A stretch of 64,000 nucleotides of DNA from Omphiscola glabra (lineage: Eukaryota; Mollusca; Gastropoda; Lymnaeidae). Positions 25,372 through 36,519 of this stretch are shown here, one piece after another. The stretch lies in the NCBI GenBank assembly GCA_964017045.1, contig OZ024794.1, forward strand, positions 62,001-126,000, in the 5' to 3' direction. Within the stretch, counting starts at the first letter, position 1; each line of letters starts with the position of its first letter. A model generated the notes under the pieces. The model saw only the letters and a program-made list of their open reading frames with translations, searched no databases and was not told where the DNA came from. The position numbers were made by a program, and so were the translations under genes.

Positions 25372-25690
25372 CTGACAGTCATTGAGTATATTGTGTTTTT
25401 TTAAGATGATTCATGACCGCACTTACTATTATGTGCTCCAATAGTTTGCATACTACGCTGGTGAGAGATACCGGGCGATAGTTGGCTGGGTCGTAATGCT
25501 CCCCTTTTTTTGTAGATTGGAGTGACATGCGCTGTTTTCCAGTCGGTTGGAACGTTGCCTGTGAATAGCGACGATTGGAAGAGGGTTGTCAGCGAGGGAG
25601 CGATTTCATTGGCCAATTCTTTTAGCACTTGTGGTTTAATGTTGTCAGGACCACATGCCTGGTAGGGGTTAATGTATGACACCAGCTAAT
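25372..25690 (-). pseudogene. LINE RT N-terminal part
   Basis: Minus-strand frame with SYINPYQACGPDNIKPQVLK, ELANEIAPSLTTLFQSSLFT and GNVPTDWKTAHVTPIYKK, the conserved opening of CR1/Jockey RTs. A run of seven A where six are expected shifts the frame after IYKK; the next frame continues NYRPVSLTSVVCKLLEHII. A second A-run near 25395 shifts it again before HNILNDCQHG. It is a 5'-truncated remnant with at least two frameshifts. Confidence 0.85.
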
Positions 25691-25899
25691 ATTCTTTTTA
25701 AAATTGTTTTAAAAATTACAATTTAGTTGTTTTTTAAAATAAAATATACTTTGTTTTATTGCAGTATATATTTTTGCTCTGGGTGGCTCTTGACATTCCC
25801 CGGGGGTGGTGCAACCCACCCCCACCCCCTTGAGATATAGCTGAAAGAAACCCTGCATGCTATTGCAAAGGCACGTTAATATCAGACCAATATGGAATT

Positions 25900-26757
25900 T
25901 AGGTAGTGAGAAGTTTAAGTTTTAAGAAGAAAATGGCAGGAGAATCATTGATAGGCGCTGGACTCTCTCTGAGAGAAGAAAATAGTAGAGATGCTGAGTG
26001 TACTGATCACTTTCTTTCTGAACTCCCGATCAGATCATCAGCGATCAAGGAAGTAGCAGATATGTTTGGAACTGTTTTACCCAAAAGTATACTATCAGCA
26101 GAAGAAGCTTTATTAGTGTCGTTCCAAAATTAAACTCTTTTTATTATGAGTTATCAGAAGATGAACTTTTAAAAGAAAGATCAAGGCTTAAAAGACACCT
26201 GAAGGCAGCTGATATTGAATTTCACTAAGTCATGGACTGGTCAGTATTTAATGTTTTGAATTTCATAGCTGAATAGGGCTTACTACGATCTCTTTTAATA
26301 CTCTCGCTAAGCTTGCAGTTGTTTTTTCCGAACTGTGTATATCTGGCTTTATGTGAGTGGAGCTTTCCAAAATTAAGTCTTGTCACTAACTATTTACGAT
26401 CCACCATTGGACAGTCAAGGCATTCTGATCTGAATCTACAATCAATTAATATTGATACGCCGAAGGATATTGATGTTGATGACGTGATTGTCAGGTTTGC
26501 AGCTTTGAATACCAGGAAAGGAAAATGTTAAATAAAATTAATTTAATTTTTAAAAATTACTATAGCTTTACGTTGTTACAGTTCCTAAATACATAGTTAC
26601 TTCCTGACCTTCAATGAATTTGTTTTTGTTCTTTTCATTGTTATTCTGTGGACTTATTTTAACAAGAAGAAATGCATCGTGGAAGGCGGTTTGGGGGGGG
26701 GGGGGGGTGACTATGAGTTTACCGCACCGGGTAAAACCAACCCTTGCGACGCCACTG
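25900..26757 (+). pseudogene. Decayed hAT transposase and right TIR
   Basis: Frames with stops carry hAT motifs: YELSEDELLKERSRLKRHLK (about 26145-26204), FNVLNFIAE, then the C-terminal dimerisation block FPKLSLVTNYLRSTIGQ and DIDVDDVIVRFAALNTRKGK, ending at TAA 26529-26531. This resembles ZMYM1-type hAT proteins. The expected CERSF motif reads CEWSF. The right end, read as reverse complement, is CAGTGGCGTCGCAAGGG (26741-26757), a classic hAT terminus. A left terminus was not found, so the copy is incomplete. A 15-G run lies at 26693-26707. Confidence 0.75.
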
Positions 26758-26929
26758 GCTGTTAGCATGCTAAAATAGCATGGACAAAAGCGCAATAAAA
26801 GTATTCAATCATCATCAACTCTATTAACATTTTTAACAGTTGTATTTCAAATAATGAGCTTGTAATTGTCAACAATAATTAATGTTTCCTAGTATTAAAT
26901 AAACTCAGTATATACCTTACCAGTGTTTC

Positions 26930-27015
26930 TTTCAGGCATATCACCAGGTGCGCGAGGGCAGTGTTTCTTTCAAGCATATCACCAGGTGCGCGAGGGCAGT
27001 ACCCTTCCTCCCAGT
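26930..27015 (+). repeat. 42-bp tandem duplication
   Basis: The block cagtgtttctttcaggcata ... gcgcgagggcag occurs twice back to back (about 26920-26960 and 26960-27000) with one or two differences. No function is inferred. Confidence 0.8.
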
Positions 27016-27133
27016 CAAATGTCCCGCCGAGGACTAAAAAAAAAAAAGTTGTATGTTAGCAATTAAAGATGATTTTCTTGAACTAACGAATATATTATTT
27101 TCCTTTTAATTTTATTTATATAGTGGGACTATA

Positions 27134-28264
27134 TACAGTAGAACCCGGTTATGTCGACGGCCACGAGTATGCCAAAAAGCGTCGAGATAACCGATGATCG
27201 AGATAAACGAAAACCAATATGGCGGCAAAATAGATGTGCGTTAATAAATGACATTGCACATGCACGTGTTTTGGAGGGTTTTTTTTACACAACAGCGTTT
27301 TTTACAGAATTAATTCACCAAAATCATAATTTTAGCTGTTGTAGTTTTAAAGTTATGAATTTTTAAAGTACGACTTCGTTTGTCCTTTTTAACTTGGATC
27401 GCATCGCCACATTCTGTGACCCAATTCCGCTGTTCGCGTCACGAGCTAAATAACTCTCGCTTTAATGATAATTTTATACAACTTTTATTTACAGAACTAA
27501 AGCTGTATTAAAAATAATATTATACAATTATATATAAATTAAAATTTATCAAACTATGCACTAAGTATACCAGTAAATTTAATATAATGTATTAATATAA
27601 GGCTTTTCTATTTACCAAATCTGCGGCTACCATTATACCGGTATATGCTATATAATCTATATAAGGCAACGCATCCCCTTATTACTAAAATACTTTTCGG
27701 GAACTACTTATTTTGAACTTTCAACTTTGGCGCATGACTAATTAAATTAAAGCTTTCCCTGACCTAGTTTTAATTGTTTTTAATAGTTTTTGCACACGTC
27801 GTGTCACGGCAACATTTTATGAATGAGATAGTAGTACGGTATAGCCATTATGCAAGGGACTGTGAATGGCTGCCCATGCGCATGGCCATGACACTTTGCA
27901 AACGGCAAATGATGACCCATTATAATATGGACTCTACCGGGGTTTTTAACCTCAAATTAAAATATTATACTGATTGATTCCAATGCATTGCTTAGTCAAG
28001 TTTGTAGTTTCCTTTCGTGGCATCGATAACTAACATTTTCAAAAGCTGGCGATTGTTTTCATGGGGATCGAGATAACCAACGTTAAGTGGCAAATTTGGC
28101 CCTCTTTTGTGCTCGAGATATTAGGGTTCGGCGACATAAAAGAATCGACATAACCGATGAGAAAATGCTAAGACAAAGAGAGAATCTGGCGGTTCCACGC
28201 CAAAGACGTCGACTTAACAGGGTTGGCGAGTTAACCGAGGTCGTGATAAGCGGGTTCGACTGTA
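27134..28264. mobile_element. Pogo/Tigger-like nonautonomous DNA transposon
   Basis: The 1127 bp element (27136-28262) is flanked by TA on each side. The left end is CAGTAGAACCCGGTTATGTC; the right end as reverse complement is CAGTCGAACCCGCTTATCAC. Subterminal motifs of the type tcgagataaccga recur inside (27180-27205, 28068-28080, 28140-28160). TA target duplication with CAGTNGAACC ends is typical of the pogo/Tigger branch of Tc1/mariner. No transposase frame is recognisable, so it is probably an internally deleted copy. Confidence 0.75.
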
Positions 28265-28425
28265 GTTTGGCTATTTAGTTGGCCTATATAGTTGGGCTAT
28301 ATAGTTGGGCTAGGTCTATATAGTTGGGCTATATATTTGTATTAGGGCTATATAGTTGAGTTATATAGTTGGTATATATAGTTGGGCTTTATAATTGGGC
28401 TATATAGTTGGGCAATTTAGATTCC
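28265..28425 (+). repeat. About 14-bp minisatellite
   Basis: About ten imperfect copies of ggctatatagttg, beginning right after the TA of the pogo-like element. Nothing else is seen in this stretch. Confidence 0.8.
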
Positions 28426-28544
28426 AGGGATAAAATTTAGCTGGAGCCAAAAGCATACCATAACTAAAGTAAAGCTATTTTATGTTCGGTGAATGGGTGG
28501 AGTTATAACTGATCCAGGTTGCCGTTATGCCTAATGTGGGAACA

Positions 28545-28855
28545 TTCCAGTGGCGTAACTAGGGCAAAATCCACACTGGGCGGGATAAGACTTTTGCCTA
28601 ATCTTCCTTCGCTACTACTTTACCTACCCCTCCGACGCCACTGTTCTTCCCACCCTTCCTACGCTACTGCTCTGCCTACACTTGATACGCCACTGCTATA
28701 CTTACCCTTCCCACGCCACTGCTCTGCCCACCCTTCCTACGTTACTTCTCTGTCTACCCTTCCTGCGCCACTGCTCTGCCCACCCTGCCAACGCTACTGC
28801 TCTGCCTACCTTCCTATGCTTATGCTCTGCCCACCCCAACAACTGCACCCCTCCC
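28545..28855 (+). repeat. 26-bp minisatellite with hAT-like TIR motif
   Basis: Starts with cagtggcgtaactaggg, a sequence like a hAT end. It is followed by about eight 26 bp units (acg at 28635, 28661, 28687, 28713, 28739, 28765, 28791) that contain acgccactg or acgctactg followed by ctctgccyaccc. The acgccactg core is the inverse of the initial cagtggcgt, suggesting that the minisatellite grew from the right TIR of a small hAT element. The open frames here come from the repeat and are not considered genes. Confidence 0.7.
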
Positions 28856-28984
28856 CCTCACACACACACCGGAACAAATTGTATGAAAGAAACACTGTGC
28901 CTAAGAAAAGGATATTTTAATGCTGTTGATTAAGCACATTAATTCTTTCCATTCCAGTTTCAGTGCGATGATTCGACCATTACG

Positions 28985-29189
28985 CTGCCCTAGTTTGTTA
29001 TCAATTGAGACTATTTTGAAATGAAACAGGAAGTTTGCGGCCAATGTAGTGCTAAGGGGATTTCCTACTTGGTAAAATACCGCTGACGGGCAATACTAGC
29101 GAGTGTAAACACAGTGCAGCACTACTTCCTGGTTAACGGTGTCAACACAGGACATCTCATTACAAAGTATTCTTCGCTTCAAGTAGACG
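28985..29189 (+). other. Possible 5' untranslated exon of the ankyrin gene
   Basis: A less AT-rich, non-repetitive stretch that ends in a good donor (gacg followed by gtaagatttt, GT at 29190-29191). The next strong acceptor on this strand is ttctgtcattgcag at 37619-37632, before the ankyrin exon. Everything between is minisatellites and transposons, as expected of a long first intron. No coding signal, TATA box or transcript evidence supports it, so this is only a candidate. Confidence 0.28.
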
Positions 29190-29399
29190 GTAAGATTTTG
29201 TTCTACCTTTCTGTCTTCTTAAGCTTTTGATTCATACACAGTGTAGCACAATAAATCTTAGTATAATCTGTTACTATTCGATTTGTTTATCGCGTGTTCA
29301 GTTGATCGGAAGGTAATGGTGTCGAAATGTATTGAACCGTCGAGCGTGATCTACTGTTTGTTTACATTCGCTTCTTGGAGATGCATGTGTACTGTGATG

Positions 29400-29815
29400 G
29401 TGAAATGTATAAGCTATTTTTGTGTCTTTGTATTACATATGTATGAGTTATATTTGTATCTTTTTTAATACATGTGTATGAGCTACCTTTCTTTCTTTTT
29501 AATACATATGTATGAGTTATTTTGTGTTTTTTTGTAATACACATGGTTAAGCTAACTTTTTCTTTGTAATACATATGTATGAGTAGTATGAGCTACCTTT
29601 ATGTCTTTGTAATACATGTGTATAAGCTATATTTGTCTTTGTAATACATATGTATGAGTAGTATGAGCTACCTTTGTGTCTTTGTAATACATATATATGT
29701 ATGGGCTATATTCATCTTTGTAATACATATGTATGACTTACGTTTGTATCTTTGTAATAAATATGTATGAGTTATCTTTGTGTCTTTTTAATTCATATGC
29801 AAGAGCTTCAAAGAC
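29400..29815 (+). repeat. About 35-bp minisatellite
   Basis: About ten imperfect units built on tttgtaatacatatgtatga and gctacctttgtgtc. Unit length varies between about 33 and 45 bp. The open frames on both strands are repeat-derived. Confidence 0.85.
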
Positions 29816-29859
29816 TGTTAGGACTTGTTGATTTTACATATACGTACTGATGGCTTATA

Positions 29860-30735
29860 AAGCAGGCTTGTAAAGATGACTTAAAGATACTAAATAATTA
29901 TTGAAGCCCTTTTCATAATGAGTACTACTGTCTTGTAGATATGGAAATGATACACATATATAAATACGGGCTTGTAAAGATGATATGCACAGTGTAATAC
30001 TGGCTTGTAAAAATGGTATGCCCAGTGTAATACTGGCTTGTAAAGATGGTATGTACTGGCTTGTAAAGATGTTATTTACTGGCTTATAAATATGTTATGT
30101 ACTGCCTTTAAAAGATGGTATGCACAGTGAAATACTGGCTTGTAAAGGTGTTATTTACTGGCTTGCAAAGATGGGATGTACTAGCTTGTAAAAATGTTAT
30201 GTACTGGCTTTTAAAGATGTTATGCACAGTGAAATACTTGCTTGTAAAGATCGTATCTACCCTCTTGTAAAGGTGTTATGTACTGGCTTGTAAATATGTT
30301 ATGTACTGGCTTGTAAAGATGTTAAATACTGGCTTGTAAAGATGTTATGTACTGGCTTGTAAAGATGTTATTTACTGGCTTGTAAAGATGTTATGTACTG
30401 GCTTGTAAAGATGGGATGTACTAGCTTGTAAAGATTTTATGTACTGGCTTGTAAAGATGTTTTGTACTGGCTTTTAAAGATTGTATGCACAGTGTAATTC
30501 TGGCTAGAAAAGATCTTGCGTACTGGCTTGTAAAGATGGCATGTACTGGCTTGTAAAGATGTTATGAATTGGCTTGTAACGATGTTATGTCGTGGCTTGC
30601 AAAGATTTTATTTACTGGCTTGTAAAGATGGGATGTACTGGCTTGTAAAGTAGTTATGTGCTGCGTTGTAAAGATGGGATGTTCTGGCTTGTAAAGATGG
30701 GATATTATGGCTTGCAAAGATGTTATGTACAGGAT
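29860..30735 (+). repeat. 24-bp minisatellite
   Basis: About 30 units of tgtactggcttgtaaagatg plus ttat, with some longer units carrying a gcacagtgtaat insert (30110, 30220, 30485). The minus-strand frames ending near 30811 are repeat-derived. Confidence 0.93.
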
Positions 30736-30824
30736 CCATGATGAACGTTTCTGTGGGTAAGTTGATGTCATTTCTTTCGTACCTATCTTGAATGAAATGT
30801 TCAACTAACAAATTATGTTTGGTT

Positions 30825-31345
30825 ATATGTCTACCACATTTCTATATATCTACCACAGTTTTATATATCTACCACTGTGTTATTTGTCTACCACAATGTT
30901 ATATGTCTACCACAAGGTTACTTTTTTTCCACATAGTTACACTAGCTAGAGTTATACACCAGCTAGAGTTATACAACAGCCAGAGTTATAAACCAGCTAG
31001 AGTTATACACCAGCTAGAGTTATACACCAGCTAGAGTTATACACCAGCTAGATTTATACACCAGCTAGAGCTATACACCAGCTAGAGTTATACGCCAGCT
31101 AGAGTTATACGCCAGTTAGAGTTATACAGCAGCTAGAGCTATACACCAGCTAGAGCTACGAGTATTTTATTATTTTAAGAGAAAACATATTAATCAATAA
31201 CAATAGATTTTTGTGTTATGCATGCATTATCTGGTTAGTGCTGTCTGGTTAGTGCTGTCTGGTTAGTATTATCTGTTTAGTGTTATCTAGTTAGTGTTAT
31301 CTAGTTAGTGTTATCTAGTTAGTGTTATATAGTTAGTTTTATCGC
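30825..31345 (+). repeat. Three adjacent minisatellites (20, 17 and 14 bp)
   Basis: 30825-30935 has units of tctaccacagttttatatat (20 bp). 30945-31160 has units of cagctagagttatacac (17 bp, about 13 copies). 31230-31345 has units of ctagttagtgttat (14 bp, about 8 copies). A short AT-rich gap at 31160-31230 separates the last two. No gene is seen. Confidence 0.9.
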
Positions 31346-31429
31346 TCATAATGCAGCTTAAAGAACATTATGTCTTAATAAGTGAAATCGATTTCACAGT
31401 AAACCTCTTTTTTACAATATAAAAAATAT

Positions 31430-32215
31430 ATGATAACAGCAATGTTGCCCCTATTATTCTACCAGCAATGTTGCCCCTCTACTTCTATCAGCAATATTGC
31501 CCCTATTCTTCTACCAGCGATGTTGCCCCTCTACTTCTATCAGCAATATTGCCCCTATTCTTCTACCAGCAATGTTGCCCTTAATCTTCTACAAGCAATG
31601 TTGCTCTTAATCTTCTACGAGCAATTTTGCCCCTAATCTTCTACAGTTATGTTGACCTGACCTTCTGACAGCTTGTTATGTTGCCCCACTCTTCTACAAC
31701 AATATTTCCTCACTCTTCTACAGCTATATTGCCTCCCTTTTCAACAAGCACTGATGTCCCACTTACTATTTTACACATTTTACAACTATGCTGCCAATCT
31801 CCTTTACAGCTATGTTGCCCCACTCTTCTACCAGCTATATTGCCCCACTCTTCTACCAGCTATTTTCTCCCAGCTTTTTTCTACCACTCTTCTACCAGCT
31901 ATCTGCCCCACTCTTCTACCAGCTATTTTGCCCCACACTTCTACCAGCTATTTTGCCCCACACTTCTACCAGCTATATTGCCCCGCTCTTCTATCAGCTA
32001 TATTGCCCCACTCTTCTATCAGCTATATTGCCCCACTCTTCTACCAGCTATATTGCCCCACTCTTCTACCAGCTATATTGCCCCACTCTTCTACCAGCTA
32101 TATTGCCCCACTCTTCTATCAGCTATATTGCCACACTCTTCTATCAGCTATATTGCCCCACTCTTCTACCAGCTATATTGCCCCACTCTTCTATCAGCTA
32201 TATTGTCGTTTTATT
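31430..32215 (+). repeat. 25/26-bp minisatellite
   Basis: About 30 units. The left part (to 31650) uses 26 bp cagcaatgttgcccctattc-type units; the right part uses 25 bp cagctatattgccccactct plus tctac. All three plus-strand frames are open for 150-187 codons because the unit has no stop in any frame. The predicted peptides are periodic and not considered proteins. Confidence 0.93.
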
Positions 32216-32219
32216 TGTA

Positions 32220-32680
32220 TGGTTGTTTTCTGGTAATGTAATGTACTAAAATAAAGTAGTAAGTGAAACGAGTTCAGCTCGTGGACATTTCACGGTTTAT
32301 TTTTCTAGTTGTCAATTGTCTTTCAACGCAGTTTTAATCTTCAAGATCACAATGGTGTGCGTCCTGGTTTGTGTTTGATAGGATAAAGTCGCAGGTCAAA
32401 GTGGTATATTGTTGATTTGATCTTTTCATAGGTTTATTGGGTATGTGGTGGATTAGATTGTATCATAGGTGTACTGGGTTTCTGGTTGATGGGATCTTTT
32501 CATAGGTAAATGGTGTTTGTGATTGGTGTGATCTTATCATAGATTCAAAAGAGCTAACTTAAAATTAATTTGATCTAAATGTCTTTAAACAAATATCAAA
32601 CTAAATTTTCCGATTGAACTCAAATAAAGAAAAAAATATATTAATTTCAAAGGAGTTCCTTTGAGTTAATAACCCTAACC
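32220..32680 (+). other. Noncoding, weak 45-bp repeat
   Basis: AT-rich sequence. At 32395-32540 about four diverged copies of a unit with gatcttttcataggt are visible. Nothing else is recognised. Confidence 0.5.
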
Positions 32681-32689
32681 CGAATAACC

Positions 32690-33620
32690 GCAGGAGAAAA
32701 AAAAAGGATAATTTATTTTCCCCTTTTTAAAAAAGTAAAATAAATAATTAATCATAGCCAAATAGCATTCACTAATGCACGTATCTCTCATCCAAAAAAG
32801 AACAAACAATTTGAAGTTGCGAATTGGTTTATATATATATATGTATGTATGTATTTTCAGTTCATGGACGTGAACAAAGATGGATTGAGAGTTTCTTTCA
32901 AAAGATGAAAATATATTTTTGTTTCTACTGTGCGGAAAGTAAAGTGGGTGTATATTTTTTAAAGATTAATAACATTTCTTTAAAACAAGACACTCGATGA
33001 TTTTATAGATGTGAAAATGGTTAAGAGACTCTTCTTTAGATAGAAGAATTATTTGTTTTACGATATTCCGATAATATAGTAGAAAAATACGGCAAAATTT
33101 GGTTAAATTTGGTTAAATTTCTAATGAAGATATTAAAATATCAAATTCCGTTAATATAAAGTATATGTAAAATGGTATCTAGAGTTTTTGTAGTAAATTT
33201 AAGATTATGTTTTCACAATTTTTAGAGAAAACAATTGTGTAGTTCAGGGGCACGAAAAGGGGTAGCGGTAGGCTCAACATTTAACACATTTAAAACACGA
33301 GACACCTAAAGTATTTCTCAAGCATAGAAATAAGCCGTCAATGAACTCCTTTAGTGACAATAATGATTTAATTAGTGATAATTTAGATTTGGTAATTTCA
33401 GGTCATGTTTAGAGGGGAACAAATATGGTTTAGGAGCCTGAATTGGGGTAGGTTAGGCATATAATATATAGCAGAAACATACTTCTCAAAACTTAATGAT
33501 GTTAGTGTTAGAAACTTAAACGTCATTGCATAGATACTTCTTTTTAAACTAAGGAATTGCGATAAGTCTTAGATGATTGGCGTGATTTAATGCTATCTCC
33601 ACCTTTTAAAAAGTGTTGTC
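32690..33620 (+). repeat. AT-rich dispersed repeat, related to 18-19 kb and 62 kb
   Basis: 32750-32820 (tagccaaatagcattcacta, atgcacg, tctcatccaaaaaagaacaa) resembles 19290-19345. 33300-33410 (gtgacaataatgatttaatt, then agatttggtaattt) is matched in inverted orientation at 62310-62390. It therefore belongs to the same dispersed family as the 17.9-20.3 kb and 62.2-63.1 kb blocks. No coding region. Confidence 0.65.
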
Positions 33621-33710
33621 TATAACATACTTATTTATAGTAACTAACTTTTTCACTCATAGAATTTGTGTAATTCTTTGTGTTATGGGTTTGTGAAGGG
33701 GTAACAGTTT

Positions 33711-33825
33711 TGCTACGCCTGGCCACAGGTAACAGGACTTCTTAAACGATATGTTCAGAAAGTTTTGCTACACCTGGCCACAGGTAACAGGACTTCTTAA
33801 ACGATATGTTCAGAAATCTGAGTCT
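33711..33825 (+). repeat. 58-bp tandem duplication
   Basis: Two adjacent, nearly identical copies of a unit containing ctggccacaggtaacaggac and ttcttaaacgatatgttcag. The open frame 33806-34003 begins in the second copy and is not recognisable as a gene. 33826-34190 has no other feature. Confidence 0.88.
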
Positions 33826-34194
33826 CTTTCTCTCCTTTTGGGAAAATATTAAACAATCCTATGAGATAAAGAACATCAGCCAACTTTTCAACCTCTTTGT
33901 ATTCGCTTCAAATAGAGATATATTGTTTTATAGTGAGATTGTTTTGTATCCTCTACGTGTCGAGATGAGCAAAAACTCGATGAAAATCCTTCACACTGCT
34001 TGAACACTTAAACGCAATCCCCTGTGTATATTATCTTTTAGAAAGACGTGTGCATTTAAACGCAGTCTCGTATATCTATTATCATTTAGAAAACAAGAAA
34101 TGGCTTGACGACACATAACTAATGAAATCTTGAGCCTTAAGTGACCAGATGTTTCTTGACACAATGATATGATTATTATTTTTGTATGCTTAAG

Positions 34195-34390
34195 TTATGT
34201 GTTAGGGTTAGGTTAGGTATTCAGATTAGATCATGTGTTAGGGTTAGGTTAGGTATTCAGATTAGATAATGTGTTAGGTTTAAAGTTTAGGCTAGGTATT
34301 CAGATTAGATAATGTGTTAGGGTTAGGTATTCAGATTAGATAATGTGTTAGGGTTAGGTATTCAGATTAGATAATGTGTTATAAGTGTTA
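34195..34390 (+). repeat. About 31-bp minisatellite with telomere-like core
   Basis: Six imperfect units of gtgttagggttaggt(taggt)attcagattagataat. The TTAGGG-like hexamers are part of a longer unit and not a pure telomeric array. Confidence 0.85.
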
Positions 34391-34398
34391 GGTTGCGT

Positions 34399-34598
34399 GT
34401 TATATGCAGGGCCGGCCTTAGGCCACTGCAACCTATGCGGCCGCAATGGGCCACGCACTTTCATAGGCCCCGCCCCGAATTTATTTTCTACAAAATCTTA
34501 ATTTTCACTTATTATCCTTAACCTCTACCCAGAATGGGCCCCGCGCAATCTGTTTCGCATAGGGCCCCTCAATCGTTGGGGTCGGCCCTGGTTATATG
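34399..34598. mobile_element. 184-bp hAT MITE with perfect 8-bp TSD
   Basis: The element at 34407-34590 starts CAGGGCCGGCC and ends GGTCGGCCCTG, an inverted pair. The identical octamer gttatatg flanks it (34399-34406 and 34591-34598). An 8 bp target duplication with CAGGG ends is diagnostic of hAT elements. It is GC-rich against the AT-rich surroundings. No coding region. Confidence 0.88.
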
Positions 34599-35034
34599 TA
34601 TTACCTTCCTTTGGATAATTAAATACATAATATCAATAAAATATATTAATTTGACAACCTTTAGATACATATAATACATTTATACCAAAAAAGCTCTAAC
34701 TACAGTATTATTCTACATAGTTTGAATGCGTTATACTACATCCTGCTTTTAAGGTTAAGGAGATCTACTGTAAACGTATTCTTCCTCTGTAATCCGCATG
34801 GCATGCTTATATCCCATTGGTCGACTGATACATATCTTATTTAGAAGCAGGCAGAATATTGGTTCTAAAATTAACCACTAGGAAACCAAGGAATAGTTTG
34901 ATCAAATTCCTCCTTATATAGCAGCTGTAAAACTTCCTTGTTGTTAAATATACAAGATCTATGAACTCTGCCCACCGTGACCCAGCCCACCCCTTGGCGT
35001 AATGATTACCTGTACCAGTACCTGGATTGGTCTT

Positions 35035-35260
35035 ATGAAAGCCTACTCTTGTTTGTGTTGGACAGTCGTCAGTTTGTGTTGGACAGTCGTGAGTTTGGTT
35101 TTAAAAGTCTTTGGTTTGTGATGAAAAGTTATCGATTTGTCTTGGGCAGACTTTGGTTTGTGTTTAGCAGTCGTCGATTTGTGTTGGACCGTCGTTTTGT
35201 TGTGTTGGACAGTCGTTTTTTTTTGTTTGACAGTATTCGGTTTGTGATAACATCCCTAGG
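35035..35260 (+). repeat. About 21-bp degenerate minisatellite
   Basis: About ten imperfect units of the type ttggacagtcgtcagtttgt. The open frame 34977-35267 is composed of this repeat and is not considered a gene. 34600-35030 shows nothing recognisable. Confidence 0.8.
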
Positions 35261-35334
35261 TGGATAAGGGACTAATTCCTTATTGCCAAACGCTATGTTT
35301 TTTCTTTACTTGGTAATTTTTACTTGTAAACTAG

Positions 35335-36445
35335 CCATTTATTTTTACTATAACCTGGCCATTTAGTTTACTATAGTATGAGCTGGTCATTTGATTACCT
35401 ACAGGTTGGTAATTTAGTTTACTATAAGCTGGTCATGTAGTGTACTATAAGCTGGTCATGTAGTGTACTGTAAGCTGGTCATATAGTGTACTATAAGCTG
35501 GTCATGTAGTGTACTGTAAGCTGGTCATGTAGTGTACTGTAAGCTGGTCATTTGATAAAAAAATAAGCTGATCATTTGATTAAAAATAAGCTGGTCATTT
35601 GATTAAAAATAAGCTGGTCATTTGATTAAAAATAAGCTGGTCATTTGATTAAAAATAAGCTGGTCATTTGATTAAAAATAAGCTGGTCATTTGATTAAAA
35701 ATAAGCTGGTCATTTGGTTTGCTGTAAGCTGGTCATTTGGTTTGCTGTAAGCTGGTCATTTGGTTTGCTGTAAGCTGGTCATTTGGTTTGCTGTAAGCTG
35801 GTCATTTGGTTTGCTGTAAGCTGGTCATGTAGTTTGCTGTAAGCTGGTCATGTAGTTTGCTGTAAGCTGTTCATTTGGTTTGCTGTAAGCTGGTCATGTA
35901 GTTTGCTGTAAGCTGGTCATTTGGTTTGCTGTAAGCTGGTCATTTGGTTTGCTGTAAGCTGGTCATTTGGTTTGCTGTAAGCTGGTCATTTGGTTTGCTG
36001 TAAGCTGGTCATTTGGTTTGATGTAAGCTGGTCATTTTGTTTGCTGTAAGCTGGTCATTTGGTTTGCTTTAAGCTGGTCATTTGGTTTGCTGTAAGCTGG
36101 TCATGTAGTTTGCTGTAAGCTGGTCATTTGGTTTGCTGTAAGCTGGTCATTTGGTTTGCTGTAAGCTGGTCATTTTGTTTGCTGTAAGCTGGTCATGTAG
36201 TTTGCTGTAAGCTGGTCATTTGGTTTGCTGTAAGCTGGTCATGTAGTTTGCTGTAAGCTGGTCATGTAGTTTGCTGTAAGCTGGTCATTTGGTTTGCTGT
36301 AAGCTGGTCATTTGGTTTGCTGTAAGCTGGTCATGTAGTTTGCTGTAAGCTGGTGCTTTGGTTTGCTGTAAGCTGTTCATTTGGTTTGCTGTAAGCTGGT
36401 CATGTAGTTTGCTGAATGCTGTTCATTTGGTTTGTTGCTGCTATT
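35335..36445 (+). repeat. 23-bp minisatellite
   Basis: About 47 units of aagctggtcatttggtttgc plus tgt. Variants cluster: catgtagtgtactgt units on the left, a block of catttgattaaaaat units at 35570-35705, then catttggtttgctgt mixed with catgtagtttgctgt. The units keep a uniform 22-23 bp period. Confidence 0.95.
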
Positions 36446-36519
36446 CACTATGTTTCGTCTATCTTGGCTCTGTTGCTATAACTATTTGAACTTTTCATAT
36501 TTCTCCAATACTTCTTGAT

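Larger units (their letters stand above)
22576..25678 (-). mobile_element. 5'-truncated CR1/Jockey-like LINE, triply interrupted
   Basis: Minus-strand non-LTR element made of three blocks: 25678-25372 (start of RT), 23999-23311 (core of RT) and 23162-22583 (thumb and C-terminus). It ends in a gaagaagaagaagag tail (22583-22600), typical of LINE 3' ends with a microsatellite tail. The blocks are separated by an LTR-like insertion (24000-25365) and a foldback (23163-23310). The 5' part (ORF1, endonuclease) is missing. It sits inside repeat X copy 2. Confidence 0.85.
21050..25870 (+). repeat. Dispersed repeat X, copy 2, split by insertions
   Basis: Pieces at about 21050-21110, 22230-22575 and 25679-25870 together reproduce copy 1 in order. 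The first gap is filled by the TIR element at 21108-22228 and the second by the minus-strand LINE at 22576-25678. The host repeat is therefore the oldest layer here. The join across the LINE reads aatgac / accagctaatattc, matching ggcaccagttactatgc in copy 1. Confidence 0.65.

Noticed and set aside
31430..32249. Open frames of up to 187 codons in three frames
   Set aside because: All derive from the 25/26 bp minisatellite; there is no independent coding evidence.
34195..34390. Interstitial telomere sequence
   Set aside because: TTAGGG-like motifs are embedded in a longer 31 bp unit. The run at 43693 is also only two to three hexamers.
35335..36445. CRISPR-like regular array
   Set aside because: Units are directly adjacent 23-mers without unique spacers; this is a minisatellite in an animal genome.
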